Shown here piece by piece: positions 36,754 through 46,278 of a stretch of 64,000 nucleotides of DNA (the first letter of the stretch is position 1; every line of letters begins with the position of its first letter). The notes under the pieces were generated by a model, which searched no databases, was not told the DNA's origin, and worked only from the letters and a program-made list of their open reading frames with translations. The stretch is taken from NCBI RefSeq assembly GCF_003994415.1, contig NZ_CP034689.1, positions 1,922,001 through 1,986,000 on the forward strand. Direction: 5' to 3'. This stretch comes from Achromobacter spanius. GTDB lineage: Bacteria > Pseudomonadota > Gammaproteobacteria > Burkholderiales > Burkholderiaceae_B. The translations under genes were made by a program, and so were the position numbers.

Positions 36754-36781
36754 GGTTGGGGGAGTGGGCGCGGGAAGGCGC

Positions 36782-37690
36782 TCATTCTACTTTGGGCGGA
36801 TGTGGATTCTGGCGCGCGCTGCGGGTGACCAACAGAATGCCCCCTGCGGCCAAGGCCATGCCCGGCCACGCCAGCGCCGGGATGGGTTCGCCCAGCGCCA
36901 ACAGCGCAAAAATGGCGGCGCAGGGCGGCACCAGGAAAAACAAGGCGGACACGCGCGAGGCTTCGCCGTGCCGGATCATGGTCAGCAGCAAGGTGATGGC
37001 GACCAGCGAATTTCCCACCACCAGATACGCCAGCGCGGCCAGCAGCGGGCCGGTCCATTCGATGTGCATGGGTTCCAGGGCGAAGGCCAGCGGCGCCGTC
37101 ACGGCGAGGCCGACGGCGTACTGCACCATGTTGGACGTGATGGGATGCGTCGCCGTGCCGTAGCGTTTTTCGTAGAGCGTGCCGCTGGTGATGCAAAGCA
37201 GCGCGCCCACGGCGAACAGCAGCCCCAGCGGCGCCAGTACGTCGATGGACGCCTTGGCCACGATGACGAGCGCGGCGCCCGCAACGCCCAGGCCCAGCCC
37301 CGTCCAGCGCCGGGCGTCGACCCGTTCATGCGCGATCATGGGCGCCAGCAGGCCGATCAGAATCGGTTGCAGCGATGCAATCAACGCAAGCCCCGCAGCG
37401 GACATGCCCAGCTTGAGCGACAGATAGGTGCAGCAGAAATAACCGGCCTGCAGCAACACACCGACCATGGCCAGATGGCCCCATGCGCGCGCGCCGCGCG
37501 GAAGCGGTGGGCGCATGATCAGCATGAATGGCGCCAGGATGAGCACGACACAGGCGTAGCGCACCGCCAGGAACGTCAGCGGGTCGGCATAAGCCAGGCC
37601 GATCTTCAGCACCACGAAGCCGCTGGACCACAACAACAGGAAAAGCGCGGGGGCGGCTTTCAACCAGGTCGGGGGTGCGGCGGGCGTCAT
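36782..37690 (-). CDS. EamA-family DMT transporter
   Basis: A 302-residue protein with ten helices in two EamA repeats: FLLLWSSGFVVLKIGLAYADP at the N terminus and AYLVVGNSLVAITLLLTMIRHG in the second half. I use the ATG at 37690; the frame extends to a TTG at 37714 but without a better ribosome-binding site. It is probably a metabolite exporter of unknown substrate. Confidence 0.87.
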   Translation of the reverse strand: MTPAAPPTWLKAAPALFLLLWSSGFVVLKIGLAYADPLTFLAVRYACVVLILAPFMLIMRPPLPRGARAWGHLAMVGVLLQAGYFCCTYLSLKLGMSAAGLALIASLQPILIGLLAPMIAHERVDARRWTGLGLGVAGAALVIVAKASIDVLAPLGLLFAVGALLCITSGTLYEKRYGTATHPITSNMVQYAVGLAVTAPLAFALEPMHIEWTGPLLAALAYLVVGNSLVAITLLLTMIRHGEASRVSALFFLVPPCAAIFALLALGEPIPALAWPGMALAAGGILLVTRSARQNPHPPKVE

Positions 37691-37802
37691 GTTGGGTGCG
37701 GGCAACGAGGGCAAGCCGCGATCGTACCCCTTTTCGTCTCGTTGTCATCCCTGCGAGAATGCGGCGTAGGATATTTATTGTTGATGAGCCGTACGCGAGG
37801 AA

Positions 37803-38252
37803 ATGCAGATGTCGACCAACAAGCAATCAGCGGTGCGTATTGCCCTGGGGACCTGGGACCGCCTGCGCGAAGACGCCTATTCGGTCCGCCATGAGGTGTT
37901 CGTGGTTGAACAGAAGGTGCCGCCGGAGGTAGAGCTGGACGACGACGACGCCGTGTCGGTGCATGCGGTGGCCTATGGCCCCGACGGCACGCCGATGGGC
38001 ACCGGCCGCCTCTTGCCCGATGGGCATATCGGCCGCATGGCCGTTCACAAGCGGGCGCGTGGCAAGGGGGTGGGCGCTCAGTTGCTTACCGCCTTGATCG
38101 AGCAGGGCCATGGCGACGGGCACCGCATGCTGGTGCTGCACGCGCAGAAACACGCGGCCGGTTTCTATGAGGCGCATGGCTTCACCGTCGAGGGCGAAGA
38201 ATTCATCGAAGCCGGCATTCCGCACGTCGTGATGACGCGCGAACTGAAGTAG
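37803..38252 (+). CDS. GNAT-family N-acetyltransferase
   Basis: A 149-residue protein with the GNAT core: IGRMAVHKRARGKGVGAQLLTALIEQ near residues 75-100 and KHAAGFYEAHGFTVEGEEF near residue 118. The start region FVVEQKVPPEVELDDDDA resembles the ElaA / GNAT subgroup acting on small metabolites. The substrate is unknown. Confidence 0.88.
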   Translation: MQMSTNKQSAVRIALGTWDRLREDAYSVRHEVFVVEQKVPPEVELDDDDAVSVHAVAYGPDGTPMGTGRLLPDGHIGRMAVHKRARGKGVGAQLLTALIEQGHGDGHRMLVLHAQKHAAGFYEAHGFTVEGEEFIEAGIPHVVMTRELK

Positions 38253-38320
38253 GGCAACACAAGTAGGGCGAACTGACGTTGGCTGACAGCAGGGCCTTGC
38301 AACGTCGGCGCGCGGAAAAG

Positions 38321-38357
38321 AAAAAACCCCGGTCGTTTTTTCACGAACGGGGTTTTT
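38321..38357. terminator. Bidirectional terminator
   Basis: A stem of AACCCCG against CGGGGTT is flanked by an A run on the left and a T run on the right, with an inner T-rich loop. It lies between the acetyltransferase gene and the minus-strand tRNA-Leu and can serve both. Confidence 0.82.
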
Positions 38358-38395
38358 CTTGGCGCATCACGACAGGTACCTCGTGATGTAATAAT

Positions 38396-38480
38396 TGGTG
38401 CCCAGGAGAGGACTCGAACCTCCACACCTTGCGGCACACGGACCTGAACCGTGCGCGTCTACCAATTCCGCCACCTGGGC
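38396..38480 (-). tRNA. tRNA-Leu (anticodon CAG), copy 1
   Basis: The minus strand gives a complete 85-nt tRNA with a long variable arm, the 7-bp acceptor GCCCAGG / CCTGGGC, anticodon loop TTCAGGT and encoded CCA. It decodes CTG, the dominant leucine codon in this GC-rich genome. It differs from copies 2 and 3 by one base in the variable arm. Confidence 0.95.
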
Positions 38481-38620
38481 TATGTTGCTATCCCCTTTGC
38501 GTCACAGGGTTCGTCGCTTTCGCGTCGTTTCTGGTTCAGCAGCAGAGAAGCGAGATTATGCACATTTTTTTTGGCGTACGCAAGCAAGAGTTTATAGGCA
38601 AGAGTTTATAGTGTCGCCCC

Positions 38621-39232
38621 ATGTCCCGAGCCCTATGCACGCGTTGCCTGCGCCCCGAATCCCACTGTCTGTGCCCGCTTATTCCCGCCTTGTCATGCCG
38701 CACCCATCTGCTGGTGTTGCAACACCCTAGTGAAGCGCGCCATGCATTGAATACGGCCAGGTTGGCGGTGTTGGGCTTGGCTGGCGCGCGGCGTGTAGTG
38801 GGCGAAACCTTCACGCCCGACGTGTGGGAAAAACCGGGCTACGCACCCCGCCTGCTGTTTCCGGGGCCCGCCGCCGACGTCTTGACGCCCGGTTATGGCC
38901 GAGATCTGGATCAGCCAATTCAATTGATCGTGCCGGATGGCACCTGGGGGCACGCGCGCAAGCTGCTGCACATCAACCCTGAGCTGGCGGCGTTGCCGCG
39001 TGTGATGTTGCCGCCGGGGCTGACGACGCGCTATCGCGTGCGCCATGCCGACATTCCGGGCGCGCTATCCACCATCGAAGCGGTGACGCACGCCTTGAAC
39101 GCGATTGAAGCCCCGATGAATGTCGACGCCTTGCTGCGGCCGTTCGAAGCGCTGATCGACGGGCAGATCGAAGGGATGGGTGAGGATCTTTATGCGCGCC
39201 ATCATTTGCAGCGCAAGGTGCCGTGGCGTTAA
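38621..39232 (+). CDS. tapT: DTW-domain tRNA-uridine aminocarboxypropyltransferase
   Basis: A 203-residue protein with an N-terminal zinc-like cysteine cluster (CTRCLRPESHCLCPL, residues 6-20), a SPOUT-like core (HLLVLQHPSEARHALNTARLA), and the DTW-family segment LIVPDGTWGHARKLL. Enzymes of this family put an acp group on U47 of tRNAs. The DTW triplet itself reads DGTW here. It sits between two tRNA-Leu genes, although the known acp3U47 targets are tRNAs with short variable loops. Confidence 0.83.
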   Translation: MSRALCTRCLRPESHCLCPLIPALSCRTHLLVLQHPSEARHALNTARLAVLGLAGARRVVGETFTPDVWEKPGYAPRLLFPGPAADVLTPGYGRDLDQPIQLIVPDGTWGHARKLLHINPELAALPRVMLPPGLTTRYRVRHADIPGALSTIEAVTHALNAIEAPMNVDALLRPFEALIDGQIEGMGEDLYARHHLQRKVPWR

Positions 39233-39384
39233 TGCCTGCACCCATGGCTAGGTGGGAAGAGGGCGAATAATCAAATTGGTTGGGCGCAAACCGGGTGCAT
39301 CGCATAATGCGCCCGATATATCGAATCTCAGCCCCGAATGTCAGCCCCGAATCTCAGCCGCTTGCGCTTATTGGCGCACAAAGC

Positions 39385-39417
39385 AAAAGCCCCGAGCATC
39401 TTTCGATATTCGGGGCC
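39385..39417 (-). terminator. Probable terminator of tRNA-Leu copy 2
   Basis: A 7-bp stem (GCCCCGA / TCGGGGC) with a 14-base loop is followed by four T residues when read on the minus strand, 52 bases past the tRNA 3' end. Confidence 0.6.
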
Positions 39418-39468
39418 TTCAGCCTTGCTATCAACCCAGCGCTGACGCTGTTCTGACTTATATGCGGG

Positions 39469-39553
39469 TGGTGCCCAGGAGAGGACTCGAACCTCCACAC
39501 CTTTCGGCACACGGACCTGAACCGTGCGCGTCTACCAATTCCGCCACCTGGGC
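39469..39553 (-). tRNA. tRNA-Leu (anticodon CAG), copy 2
   Basis: An 85-nt tRNA with encoded CCA, identical to copy 3 and one base different from copy 1. All structural elements are intact: acceptor, D loop, CAG anticodon, long variable arm, and T loop with GTTCGAG. Confidence 0.95.
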
Positions 39554-39646
39554 ACTGGAAGAGCTATTTGCTCTAGCAGGTTTGCTGCTGGTATTGCTGA
39601 TTTTTGCTATCCAACCCGTTTGAAAACGGATTCGATTTAAATTCCG

Positions 39647-39731
39647 TGGTGCCCAGGAGAGGACTCGAACCTCCACACCTTTCGGCACACGGACCTGAAC
39701 CGTGCGCGTCTACCAATTCCGCCACCTGGGC
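39647..39731 (-). tRNA. tRNA-Leu (anticodon CAG), copy 3
   Basis: An 85-nt tRNA with encoded CCA, identical to copy 2. Only 93 bases separate copies 2 and 3, so they are probably co-transcribed leftward. Confidence 0.95.
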
Positions 39732-40005
39732 ACTGAGAGAACCTTGTCAGAACTATGTGATACGCTGCGGCCCTAGTTGCATGGTTTTATTAAGCGCTGT
39801 GTGTTGATTTCAACTTGCGTTGTTTTCAACATACTGACTTAACTAAAACATGCGTCCTGAGCGCACTTGGTTTTACAATGTGGTCTTTCGACCCAGGGTT
39901 GCATGGTTTTGACACCTGATTTGCAGCCCTTCTGACCATTTCTGCTTCAGTGTTCAGCCTTGGGCGAACCACAGAAGCTGCGCATTATATACGGAAATTT
40001 TAGCT

Positions 40006-42471
40006 TTGGCAAAACGATCGAATAACGAATCGAAAAACAACAGATCAACATCCTTGCCCGAAGCGCCGCCGGACTTCGACCCTGACGTCCCGTCCCGTGA
40101 AGCCATTCTGACCGCGCTGCGTACCGCAGGTTCGCCGTTGTCTCCGGTGGAATTGGCCGAACGCATGGGCGTTGAGCGCGCGGCGACGATGGTCGGATTT
40201 GAACGCCGCCTGGGCGCCATGGAGCGCGACGGCCAGCTTATGCCCAACCGCAAGGGCGTCTTGCTGCTGGCCACCAAGTTGGACTTCGTTGCCGGCAAGG
40301 TGCTGGGCCACCGCGACGGCTTCGGTTTCCTGCTGCGCGATGATGGCGGGCCGGACCTGTTCCTGTCCCCGCGCGAAATGCTCAAGGTGCTGCATGGTGA
40401 CCGCGTACTGGTCAAACCCACCGGCGAATACCGGGGCAAGCCGGAAGGCACCATCGTTGAAGTCATTGAGCGCCGCACCAATAAGCTGGTGGGCCGTTTC
40501 CTGCACGAGCATGGCTTGTCCATCGTTGTGCCGGAAGACCAGCGTATCAAGCACGACATCCTGATTCCTCCCAGCGATACCAATGGCGCCCAGCATGGGC
40601 AGGTGGTCGCGGTTGAAATCATCGAGCAGCCCACGCGCCACACGCAGCCGCTGGGCCGTGTGGCAGAAGTGCTGGGCGAGATCGACGACCCCGGCATGGA
40701 AATCGAAATTGCCGTGCGCAAGTTCGACGTGCCGGTCGAGTTTTCGGAAGCCGCTCGCAAGCAGGCTGCACGCCTGCCTGACGTCGTGCGCAAGAGCGAT
40801 CTGAAAGACCGCGTTGATTTGCGCGATGTGCCACTGATCACTATTGATGGCGAAGACGCGCGCGACTTCGACGACGCCGTGTATTGCGAGCCCGTCGAGC
40901 TTGGCACGGGCCAACGCAAGCGTCCTGGCTGGCGCCTGTTGGTGGCCATTGCCGACGTCAGCCATTACGTCCGTCCCGGCGATGCGCTGGACGACGACGC
41001 CATTGAGCGCGGCACCAGCGTGTACTTCCCGCGCCGCGTCATTCCGATGTTGCCGGAATCCCTGTCCAACGGGCTGTGTTCGCTGAACCCCGACGTAGAC
41101 CGCCTGGTGCTAGTGTGCGACATGGTGATCCCCGCGACGGGCGCCAAGGCCGGCACGGTCACGGCCTATCAGTTCTATAACGCGGTGATGCACTCGCATG
41201 CGCGCACCACCTACACGAACATCTGGGCGGCGTTGCAACAGCCTGGTGGCCCCGCCGCCGCCGCGATGCGCAACGTGTTGCCGCATGTCCAGCATCTGTA
41301 CGAGCTGTTCCAATTGCTGGTGCAAGGCCGCAAGAAGCGGGGCGCCATTGATTTCGACACCGTCGAAACCAAGATCGTCTGCAACGAACTGGGCCGTATT
41401 GAACAAATCGTGCCGTCGGTGCGCAACGATGCCCACAAGCTGATCGAAGAATGCATGCTGGCCGCCAACACCTGCGCGGCTGATTTCATGACGCGCAGCA
41501 AGCATCCGGGCCTGTACCGCATTCACGAAGGCCCCACGCCGGAACGTCTGCAGTCGCTGCGCGAATTCCTGCGCACAATGGGCCTGTCGTTGGGCGGGGG
41601 CGATATGCCCACGGCCAAGGACTACGGCGACTTCCTCGACACCGTGCGCGGCCGTCCTGATTACCAGTTGCTGCAATCGATGTGCCTGCGATCCATGCAA
41701 CAGGCCGTCTACAGCCCCGACAACATGGGCCACTTCGGCTTGGCCTACCCGGGCTACAGCCACTTCACGTCGCCCATTCGCCGCTATCCCGACCTGCTGA
41801 CGCACCGTGTCATCAAGGCGTTGCTGGCCGGGCAGCGCTATGTGCCCAGCCTGGATGACCACGCGGTGGTCATCGGGCGCACGCAGAAAGAACACGAACA
41901 GGCCATCTGGGAAAAGATGGGCCTGGTGCTGTCGGCCACCGAGCGCCGCGCCGACGAAGCGTCTCGCGACGTCGAGGCCTGGCTCAAGTGCTGGTTCGTC
42001 AAGGAACGTGTGGGCGAGGACTTCAGCGGCACCGTGACCGGCGTCGCCAGCTTTGGCATCTTCGTCACGCTGGATACGCTGCACGTTGAAGGGCTGGTGC
42101 ATGTCTCCGAACTAGGTGGCGAGTACTTCCAATTCAACGACGGGTTGCATGAACTGCGCGGCGAGCGCACGGGCATGCGCTACCGCCTGACCGACAAGGT
42201 GCAGGTGCAGGTGGCGCGTGTTGACTTGGAAGCCCGCCGTATTGAGTTCCGCCTGGTGCAGGGCACGAGTTTCGACGCCTTGCGCAAGGCGTCGGCCCGG
42301 GGTCCCGACGAGCCGGTGCGCAGGGTAAAGAAGGCGGCGGCGCCGAAACCGGCTGCGCTGAAAGGCCAGACCGCCAAGGAACGCCGCGCGGACGCCAAGA
42401 AGGCGGGCAAGCCGCCTCGGACGGCCAAGCGCGCTGCTCCGGCAAAAAAGGCGACGCACAAGCGCCATTGA
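40006..42471 (+). CDS. rnr: Ribonuclease R
   Basis: An 821-residue exoribonuclease. An N-terminal helix-turn-helix-like region is followed by cold-shock domains, the RNB catalytic domain (GEDARDFDDAVYCE, then ADVSHYVRPGDALDDDA), an S1 domain near residue 680 (FSGTVTGVASFGIFVTLDTLHVEGLVHVSELGG) and a basic Lys/Ala-rich tail. It degrades structured RNA 3' to 5'. The start is TTG at 40006, the only start near a GGAA site; the next in-frame ATG would remove the N-terminal domain. Confidence 0.96.
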   Translation: MAKRSNNESKNNRSTSLPEAPPDFDPDVPSREAILTALRTAGSPLSPVELAERMGVERAATMVGFERRLGAMERDGQLMPNRKGVLLLATKLDFVAGKVLGHRDGFGFLLRDDGGPDLFLSPREMLKVLHGDRVLVKPTGEYRGKPEGTIVEVIERRTNKLVGRFLHEHGLSIVVPEDQRIKHDILIPPSDTNGAQHGQVVAVEIIEQPTRHTQPLGRVAEVLGEIDDPGMEIEIAVRKFDVPVEFSEAARKQAARLPDVVRKSDLKDRVDLRDVPLITIDGEDARDFDDAVYCEPVELGTGQRKRPGWRLLVAIADVSHYVRPGDALDDDAIERGTSVYFPRRVIPMLPESLSNGLCSLNPDVDRLVLVCDMVIPATGAKAGTVTAYQFYNAVMHSHARTTYTNIWAALQQPGGPAAAAMRNVLPHVQHLYELFQLLVQGRKKRGAIDFDTVETKIVCNELGRIEQIVPSVRNDAHKLIEECMLAANTCAADFMTRSKHPGLYRIHEGPTPERLQSLREFLRTMGLSLGGGDMPTAKDYGDFLDTVRGRPDYQLLQSMCLRSMQQAVYSPDNMGHFGLAYPGYSHFTSPIRRYPDLLTHRVIKALLAGQRYVPSLDDHAVVIGRTQKEHEQAIWEKMGLVLSATERRADEASRDVEAWLKCWFVKERVGEDFSGTVTGVASFGIFVTLDTLHVEGLVHVSELGGEYFQFNDGLHELRGERTGMRYRLTDKVQVQVARVDLEARRIEFRLVQGTSFDALRKASARGPDEPVRRVKKAAAPKPAALKGQTAKERRADAKKAGKPPRTAKRAAPAKKATHKRH

Positions 42472-42613
42472 CCGCTGGGTTGATGGCCCCTTCATGGTCA
42501 GCCCGCCGTAGGGCGGCGCGGCCATAAGGGGTAACATTGCGTTGATGGCCGGCTTGGTCCGGTGGCCCGCCCCCTTTGGGGCGGGTATTCGTTTATCTAA
42601 AGGTATTGCATTT

Positions 42614-43351
42614 ATGGCGTCGACCCAAGTTCTAGCCGGGTTTCACGCGGTTGTCGCGCGGCTGCGCCACGCGCCCGAGTCGATCAAGGAAATCTATGTC
42701 GAGGCGTCGCGCCGCGACAAGCGCATGCAGACGTTCATCGAACAGGCCGAGAAGGCGGGCTGCCGCGTGCATCCGGTTCCGATGGAGCGCCTGGACGGGC
42801 TGTCGCGCGGTACGCGCCACCAAGGCGTAGTGGCCCTGGCCGACGAGCGCCAGCTGGCCGTGGATGTGGACGAAGTGCTCGATGTGATCGAAGGGCCGCC
42901 GCTGCTTTTGATTCTGGATGGCGTGACGGACCCGCACAATCTGGGCGCCTGCCTGCGTACCGCTGATGCGGCCGGCGTGCATGCCGTGATCGCGCCGCGC
43001 GACCGCGCGGTGGGTTTGAATGCCACCGTGCAGCGCGTGGCTTGCGGCGCGGCCGATACCGTCCCCTACCTGATGGTGACCAACTTGGCGCGCACCATGC
43101 GCAGCCTGAAGGATCGCGGCGTGTGGCTGGTGGGCACCGATGACCAGGCTACCGAGAGCATGCACCAGATCGACGCGCGCCAGCCGATGGCCTGGGTCAT
43201 GGGCGCCGAAGGCGAGGGCATGCGACGCCTGACCCGCGAAACCTGCGACCAGTTGGTGAACATTCCAATGCTGGGTTCGGTGGAAAGCCTGAACGTCAGC
43301 GTGGCCAGCGCCGTCTGCCTGTACGAAACCGTGCGTCAGCGCAAAGCCTGA
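42614..43351 (+). CDS. rlmB: 23S rRNA (guanosine-2'-O)-methyltransferase RlmB
   Basis: A 245-residue SPOUT methyltransferase. The N-terminal substrate-binding domain (VLAGFHAVVARLRHAPES) is followed by the knot domain with DGVTDPHNLGACLRTADAAG near residue 102, VMGAEGEGMRRL near residue 195 and ESLNVSVASAVCLYE near residue 222. It methylates G2251 of 23S rRNA in E. coli. Gene order rnr-rlmB is conserved in many proteobacteria, which supports the call. Confidence 0.96.
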   Translation: MASTQVLAGFHAVVARLRHAPESIKEIYVEASRRDKRMQTFIEQAEKAGCRVHPVPMERLDGLSRGTRHQGVVALADERQLAVDVDEVLDVIEGPPLLLILDGVTDPHNLGACLRTADAAGVHAVIAPRDRAVGLNATVQRVACGAADTVPYLMVTNLARTMRSLKDRGVWLVGTDDQATESMHQIDARQPMAWVMGAEGEGMRRLTRETCDQLVNIPMLGSVESLNVSVASAVCLYETVRQRKA

Positions 43352-43399
43352 GCCGTTCCGTCCGATTCTTTTCCCGCTTTTTTTACACGTCAGCCCATC

Positions 43400-44644
43400 A
43401 TGCACCAGAACGGCTTTACCACCACGATCCTCCATTCCGACCGCCAACAATCCGTCGAGCACGGAGCGGTGCACAAGCCGATGCATCCGTCGTCGGAATT
43501 CGCCTACGACGACGCGCGTGAACTGGCGGCAGTGTTCCAGGGCAAGGCGGGCTTTACCTACGCGCGCCAGGGCACGCCCACCACCACGGCGCTGGAAGCC
43601 AAGATCAACCACATGGAAGGCGGCAAGGGCACCGTCAGCTTCGCTACCGGCATGGCGGCGTTGTCGGCTATCTTCACGACCCTGCTGCGCCGTGGTGACC
43701 ACATGGTGTCCAGCCAATTTGTGTTCGGCAATACCAATAGCCTGTTGGGCACGCTGCTTGAGCTGGGTGTTGAAATCACTTTCGTGGATGCGACGGACGC
43801 GGCGCAAGTGCGCGCGGCCATTCAGCCCAATACGCGCATGGTCTTCACGGAAACCATCGCCAACCCGGGCACGCAGGTTGCCGACCTGGCGGTGATCGGC
43901 GAGATCTGCCGCGAAAAAAATCTGGTCTACGTCGTGGACAACACGCTGACGTCGCCCTGGATGTTCCGCCCGTCGACGGTGGGCGCGTCGCTGGTGATGA
44001 ATTCGCTGTCGAAATATATCGGCGGCCATGGCAACGCGCTGGGCGGCGCGGTGACGGACACCGGCCTGTATGACTGGGTCGACTATTCCAATATCTATGA
44101 CGCTTATCGCAAGGGCCCGTCCACGGCGTGGGGGCTGACCCAGATCAAGAAGAAGGGCTTGCGCGACATGGGCGGCACGCTGGCGGCCGAGCCCGCGCAC
44201 CGCATCGCCGTTGGCGCCGAAACGCTGGCGCTGCGCATGGCCAAACACTGCGCCAACGCGCTGGCGCTGGCCCGCCTTCTGAACGAACACCCTGGCGTGG
44301 CCAAGGTGCATTACCCCGGTTTGGCCGGCCACGCGCAGCATGCGCGCGCCGCCGCCTTGTTCGGCTCGCGCTTTGGCGGCCTGCTGGGCGTGGAGCTGGC
44401 CGATGGGGTGGACTGCTTTGATTTCCTGAACCGCCTGCGCATCGTGCTGATGGCGACGCACCTGGGCGACACCCGCAGCCTGGCGCTGCCGGCCGCGCAC
44501 ACCATCTATTACGAGATGGGCGCCGAACGTCGCAAGCAAATGGGCATTGCGGACAGCCTGATCCGCGTGTCGGTCGGCATTGAGGACGAGGCCGATCTGC
44601 TGTTTGATTTCGATCAGGCGCTCAATGGTTGCCTGAAGGGATAA
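43400..44644 (+). CDS. Trans-sulfuration-type PLP enzyme (cystathionine gamma-synthase family)
   Basis: A 414-residue PLP enzyme of the Cys/Met metabolism family. GFTYARQGTPTTTALEAKINHMEGG at residue 50 and the PLP-lysine segment NSLSKYIGGHGNALGGAV near residue 198 are clear. Candidates are O-acyl-homoserine sulfhydrylase, cystathionine gamma-synthase or a lyase; the sequence alone does not decide. The GGHGNA in place of the usual GGHSD after the lysine is a sub-group feature. Confidence 0.85.
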   Translation: MHQNGFTTTILHSDRQQSVEHGAVHKPMHPSSEFAYDDARELAAVFQGKAGFTYARQGTPTTTALEAKINHMEGGKGTVSFATGMAALSAIFTTLLRRGDHMVSSQFVFGNTNSLLGTLLELGVEITFVDATDAAQVRAAIQPNTRMVFTETIANPGTQVADLAVIGEICREKNLVYVVDNTLTSPWMFRPSTVGASLVMNSLSKYIGGHGNALGGAVTDTGLYDWVDYSNIYDAYRKGPSTAWGLTQIKKKGLRDMGGTLAAEPAHRIAVGAETLALRMAKHCANALALARLLNEHPGVAKVHYPGLAGHAQHARAAALFGSRFGGLLGVELADGVDCFDFLNRLRIVLMATHLGDTRSLALPAAHTIYYEMGAERRKQMGIADSLIRVSVGIEDEADLLFDFDQALNGCLKG

Positions 44645-44702
44645 TTCGGCAACCGCGCGCCGGGCGTCTTTGCGACTGGCGCGCTTCAAGGACCCCCGGC
44701 TC

Positions 44703-45383
44703 ATGCTTATACAGATTGCAGACGTTTTCACGCCCGACGAGGCGGCTGATATCCGTCAGAGGCTGGATGCCTCCGAATGGGTGGACGGCAAGGTCACGGC
44801 GGGCTACCAGTCCGCCGAGGTCAAGCGCAACCGCCAGTTGTCCGAGCAGCATCCGCTGGCGCAGGAGCTGGGCAACCTTATCTTGCAGCGGCTGGCCACG
44901 AACAACCTGTTCATGTCGGCTGCCTTGCCCCGCAAGATCTTCCCGCCCCTGTTCAACCGTTATGAGAGCGGCGAGGCCTTCGGCTATCACGTGGACAATG
45001 CGGTGCGCGGCATCACGGGTACAGCCGAGCGCGTGCGCACGGACTTGTCCGCCACGCTGTTTTTCTCGGAGCCTGATTCCTACGACGGCGGCGAACTCGT
45101 CATTGATGACACTTATGGTCCACGCGCGGTGAAGCTGCCAGCGGGGTACATGGTGCTGTACCCGGGCACCAGCCTGCACAAGGTGAACCCGGTGACGCGC
45201 GGTGCGCGTGTCAGTTCGTTTTTCTGGATGCAAAGCCTGGTGCGCGAGGATAGCCAGCGAGCATTGCTGCTGGATATGGACGTGGCGATACAGCGCTTGA
45301 ACCAGGACGTGGCGGGGCACGCATCCCTTGTGCAGCTGACCGGCATTTATCATAATTTGCTGCGCCGCTGGGCGGATGTTTGA
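44703..45383 (+). CDS. piuC: PKHD-type Fe2+ dioxygenase (PiuC-like)
   Basis: A 226-residue 2-oxoglutarate- and Fe(II)-dependent oxygenase. The double-stranded beta-helix iron ligands are H96 and D98 (FGYHVDNA) and H159 (PGTSLHKVNPV), and R169 fits the 2-oxoglutarate-binding arginine. Length and motifs match PiuC/YbiX, usually linked to siderophore uptake. The ATG at 44703 starts the recognisable family N terminus. No receptor gene is adjacent, so the link to iron uptake is by family only. Confidence 0.88.
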   Translation: MLIQIADVFTPDEAADIRQRLDASEWVDGKVTAGYQSAEVKRNRQLSEQHPLAQELGNLILQRLATNNLFMSAALPRKIFPPLFNRYESGEAFGYHVDNAVRGITGTAERVRTDLSATLFFSEPDSYDGGELVIDDTYGPRAVKLPAGYMVLYPGTSLHKVNPVTRGARVSSFFWMQSLVREDSQRALLLDMDVAIQRLNQDVAGHASLVQLTGIYHNLLRRWADV

Positions 45384-45496
45384 TTCAGGCTTGAAGTGTT
45401 TTTGGCGGTGTCGCGCAAACCCCGAAATGCGCGTTTGTGTATATTGCGAAAACGGCTAAAAGCTAGTATTGGCGCGGGTTGTGGTGAGGTTTTTGC

Positions 45497-45527
45497 TTGA
45501 CAGCCGCTCTGCGCCAAGGCCTAATAC
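45497..45527 (+). promoter_or_regulatory. Candidate promoter for hupB
   Basis: TTGACA at 45497-45502 is a consensus -35 box; TAATAC at 45522-45527 is a fair -10 box, with a 19-base spacer that is slightly long. It would give a leader of about 200 bases before hupB. The rest of the 357-base gap (45384-45740) holds no gene that I can support. Confidence 0.5.
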
Positions 45528-45740
45528 ACCTCTGCGTCGCTGACGGTTTGAAGACATTTATGTCATCAAATCCTAGGCGGCGCAGCAGTTTAAAAGTTGT
45601 GCTTTTGCAGCGCAAGAAAAGTCTATCCACTGTCTGTTCGTCGTTTGTCGGACCTTGCGATTAGTTGGTGGCGTCCCCTCATGACAGCCATGAACCCCAC
45701 GGTCTCGCCAGACTCCATACCTTGTGAGGGGTACACCTGA

Positions 45741-46013
45741 ATGAACAAAACTGAACTCATCGATCACATCGCCAGCAAGGCCGATATCTCCAAGGCTGCT
45801 GCCGGCCGTTCGCTCGACGCCCTGATCGGTGCCGTCAAGACCACGCTGAAGAAAGGCGGCACGGTAACGTTGGTTGGCTTTGGCACGTTTGCTGTGTCGG
45901 CTCGCGCTGCTCGCACCGGCCGTAACCCGCGCACGGGCGAAACCATCAAGATCAAGAAGGCCAAGGTGCCGAAGTTCCGTCCGGGCAAGGCCCTGAAGGA
46001 CGCCGTCAACTAA
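45741..46013 (+). CDS. hupB: HU-family DNA-binding protein
   Basis: A 90-residue histone-like protein starting MNKTELIDHIASKADISKAA, with the beta-arm region GFGTFAVSARAARTGRNPRTG and the IHF/HU C-terminal KVPKFRPGKALKD. Length and sequence match HU-beta. A tRNA gene and the prophage boundary follow it directly. Confidence 0.97.
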   Translation: MNKTELIDHIASKADISKAAAGRSLDALIGAVKTTLKKGGTVTLVGFGTFAVSARAARTGRNPRTGETIKIKKAKVPKFRPGKALKDAVN

Positions 46014-46053
46014 TCGACGGCAAGGCGGTCGCTGGGCACCGGCCCCACGCGAT

Positions 46054-46082
46054 TTGCCGACAACGACGCGGTCCGGTATACT
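46054..46082 (+). promoter_or_regulatory. Promoter of tRNA-Val
   Basis: TTGCCG at 46054-46059 and TATACT at 46077-46082 are separated by exactly 17 bases, a strong sigma70 layout, about 100 bases ahead of the tRNA. Confidence 0.7.
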
Positions 46083-46182
46083 CCGGCCCGCGTATTGCTT
46101 TTGAGTCCCCCGAGTTGGCTGCGAATTGGTCACTGCCTTGAACGAGTCATCGTGTTCAAGCAGCACTGAAAGTGTCAGGATC

Positions 46183-46258
46183 GGGTGCTTAGCTCAGTTG
46201 GTAGAGCGGCGCCCTTACAAGGCGTAGGTCACAGGTTCGACCCCTGTAGCACCCACCA
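46183..46258 (+). tRNA. tRNA-Val (anticodon TAC); prophage attachment site
   Basis: A 76-nt tRNA with acceptor GGGTGCT / AGCACCC, anticodon TAC, T-loop GTTCGAC, and encoded CCA. Prophage genes begin right after it with an integrase, so the 3' part of the tRNA is very probably the left attachment site. The right attachment site, expected to repeat the tRNA 3' end, lies beyond the window. Confidence 0.95.
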
Positions 46259-46278
46259 CCCAAAAGCGCGTTAAATCA

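Noticed and set aside
42632..44731. 699-residue minus-strand open frame
   Set aside because: Shadow of rlmB and the PLP enzyme, both of which have clear catalytic motifs on the plus strand.
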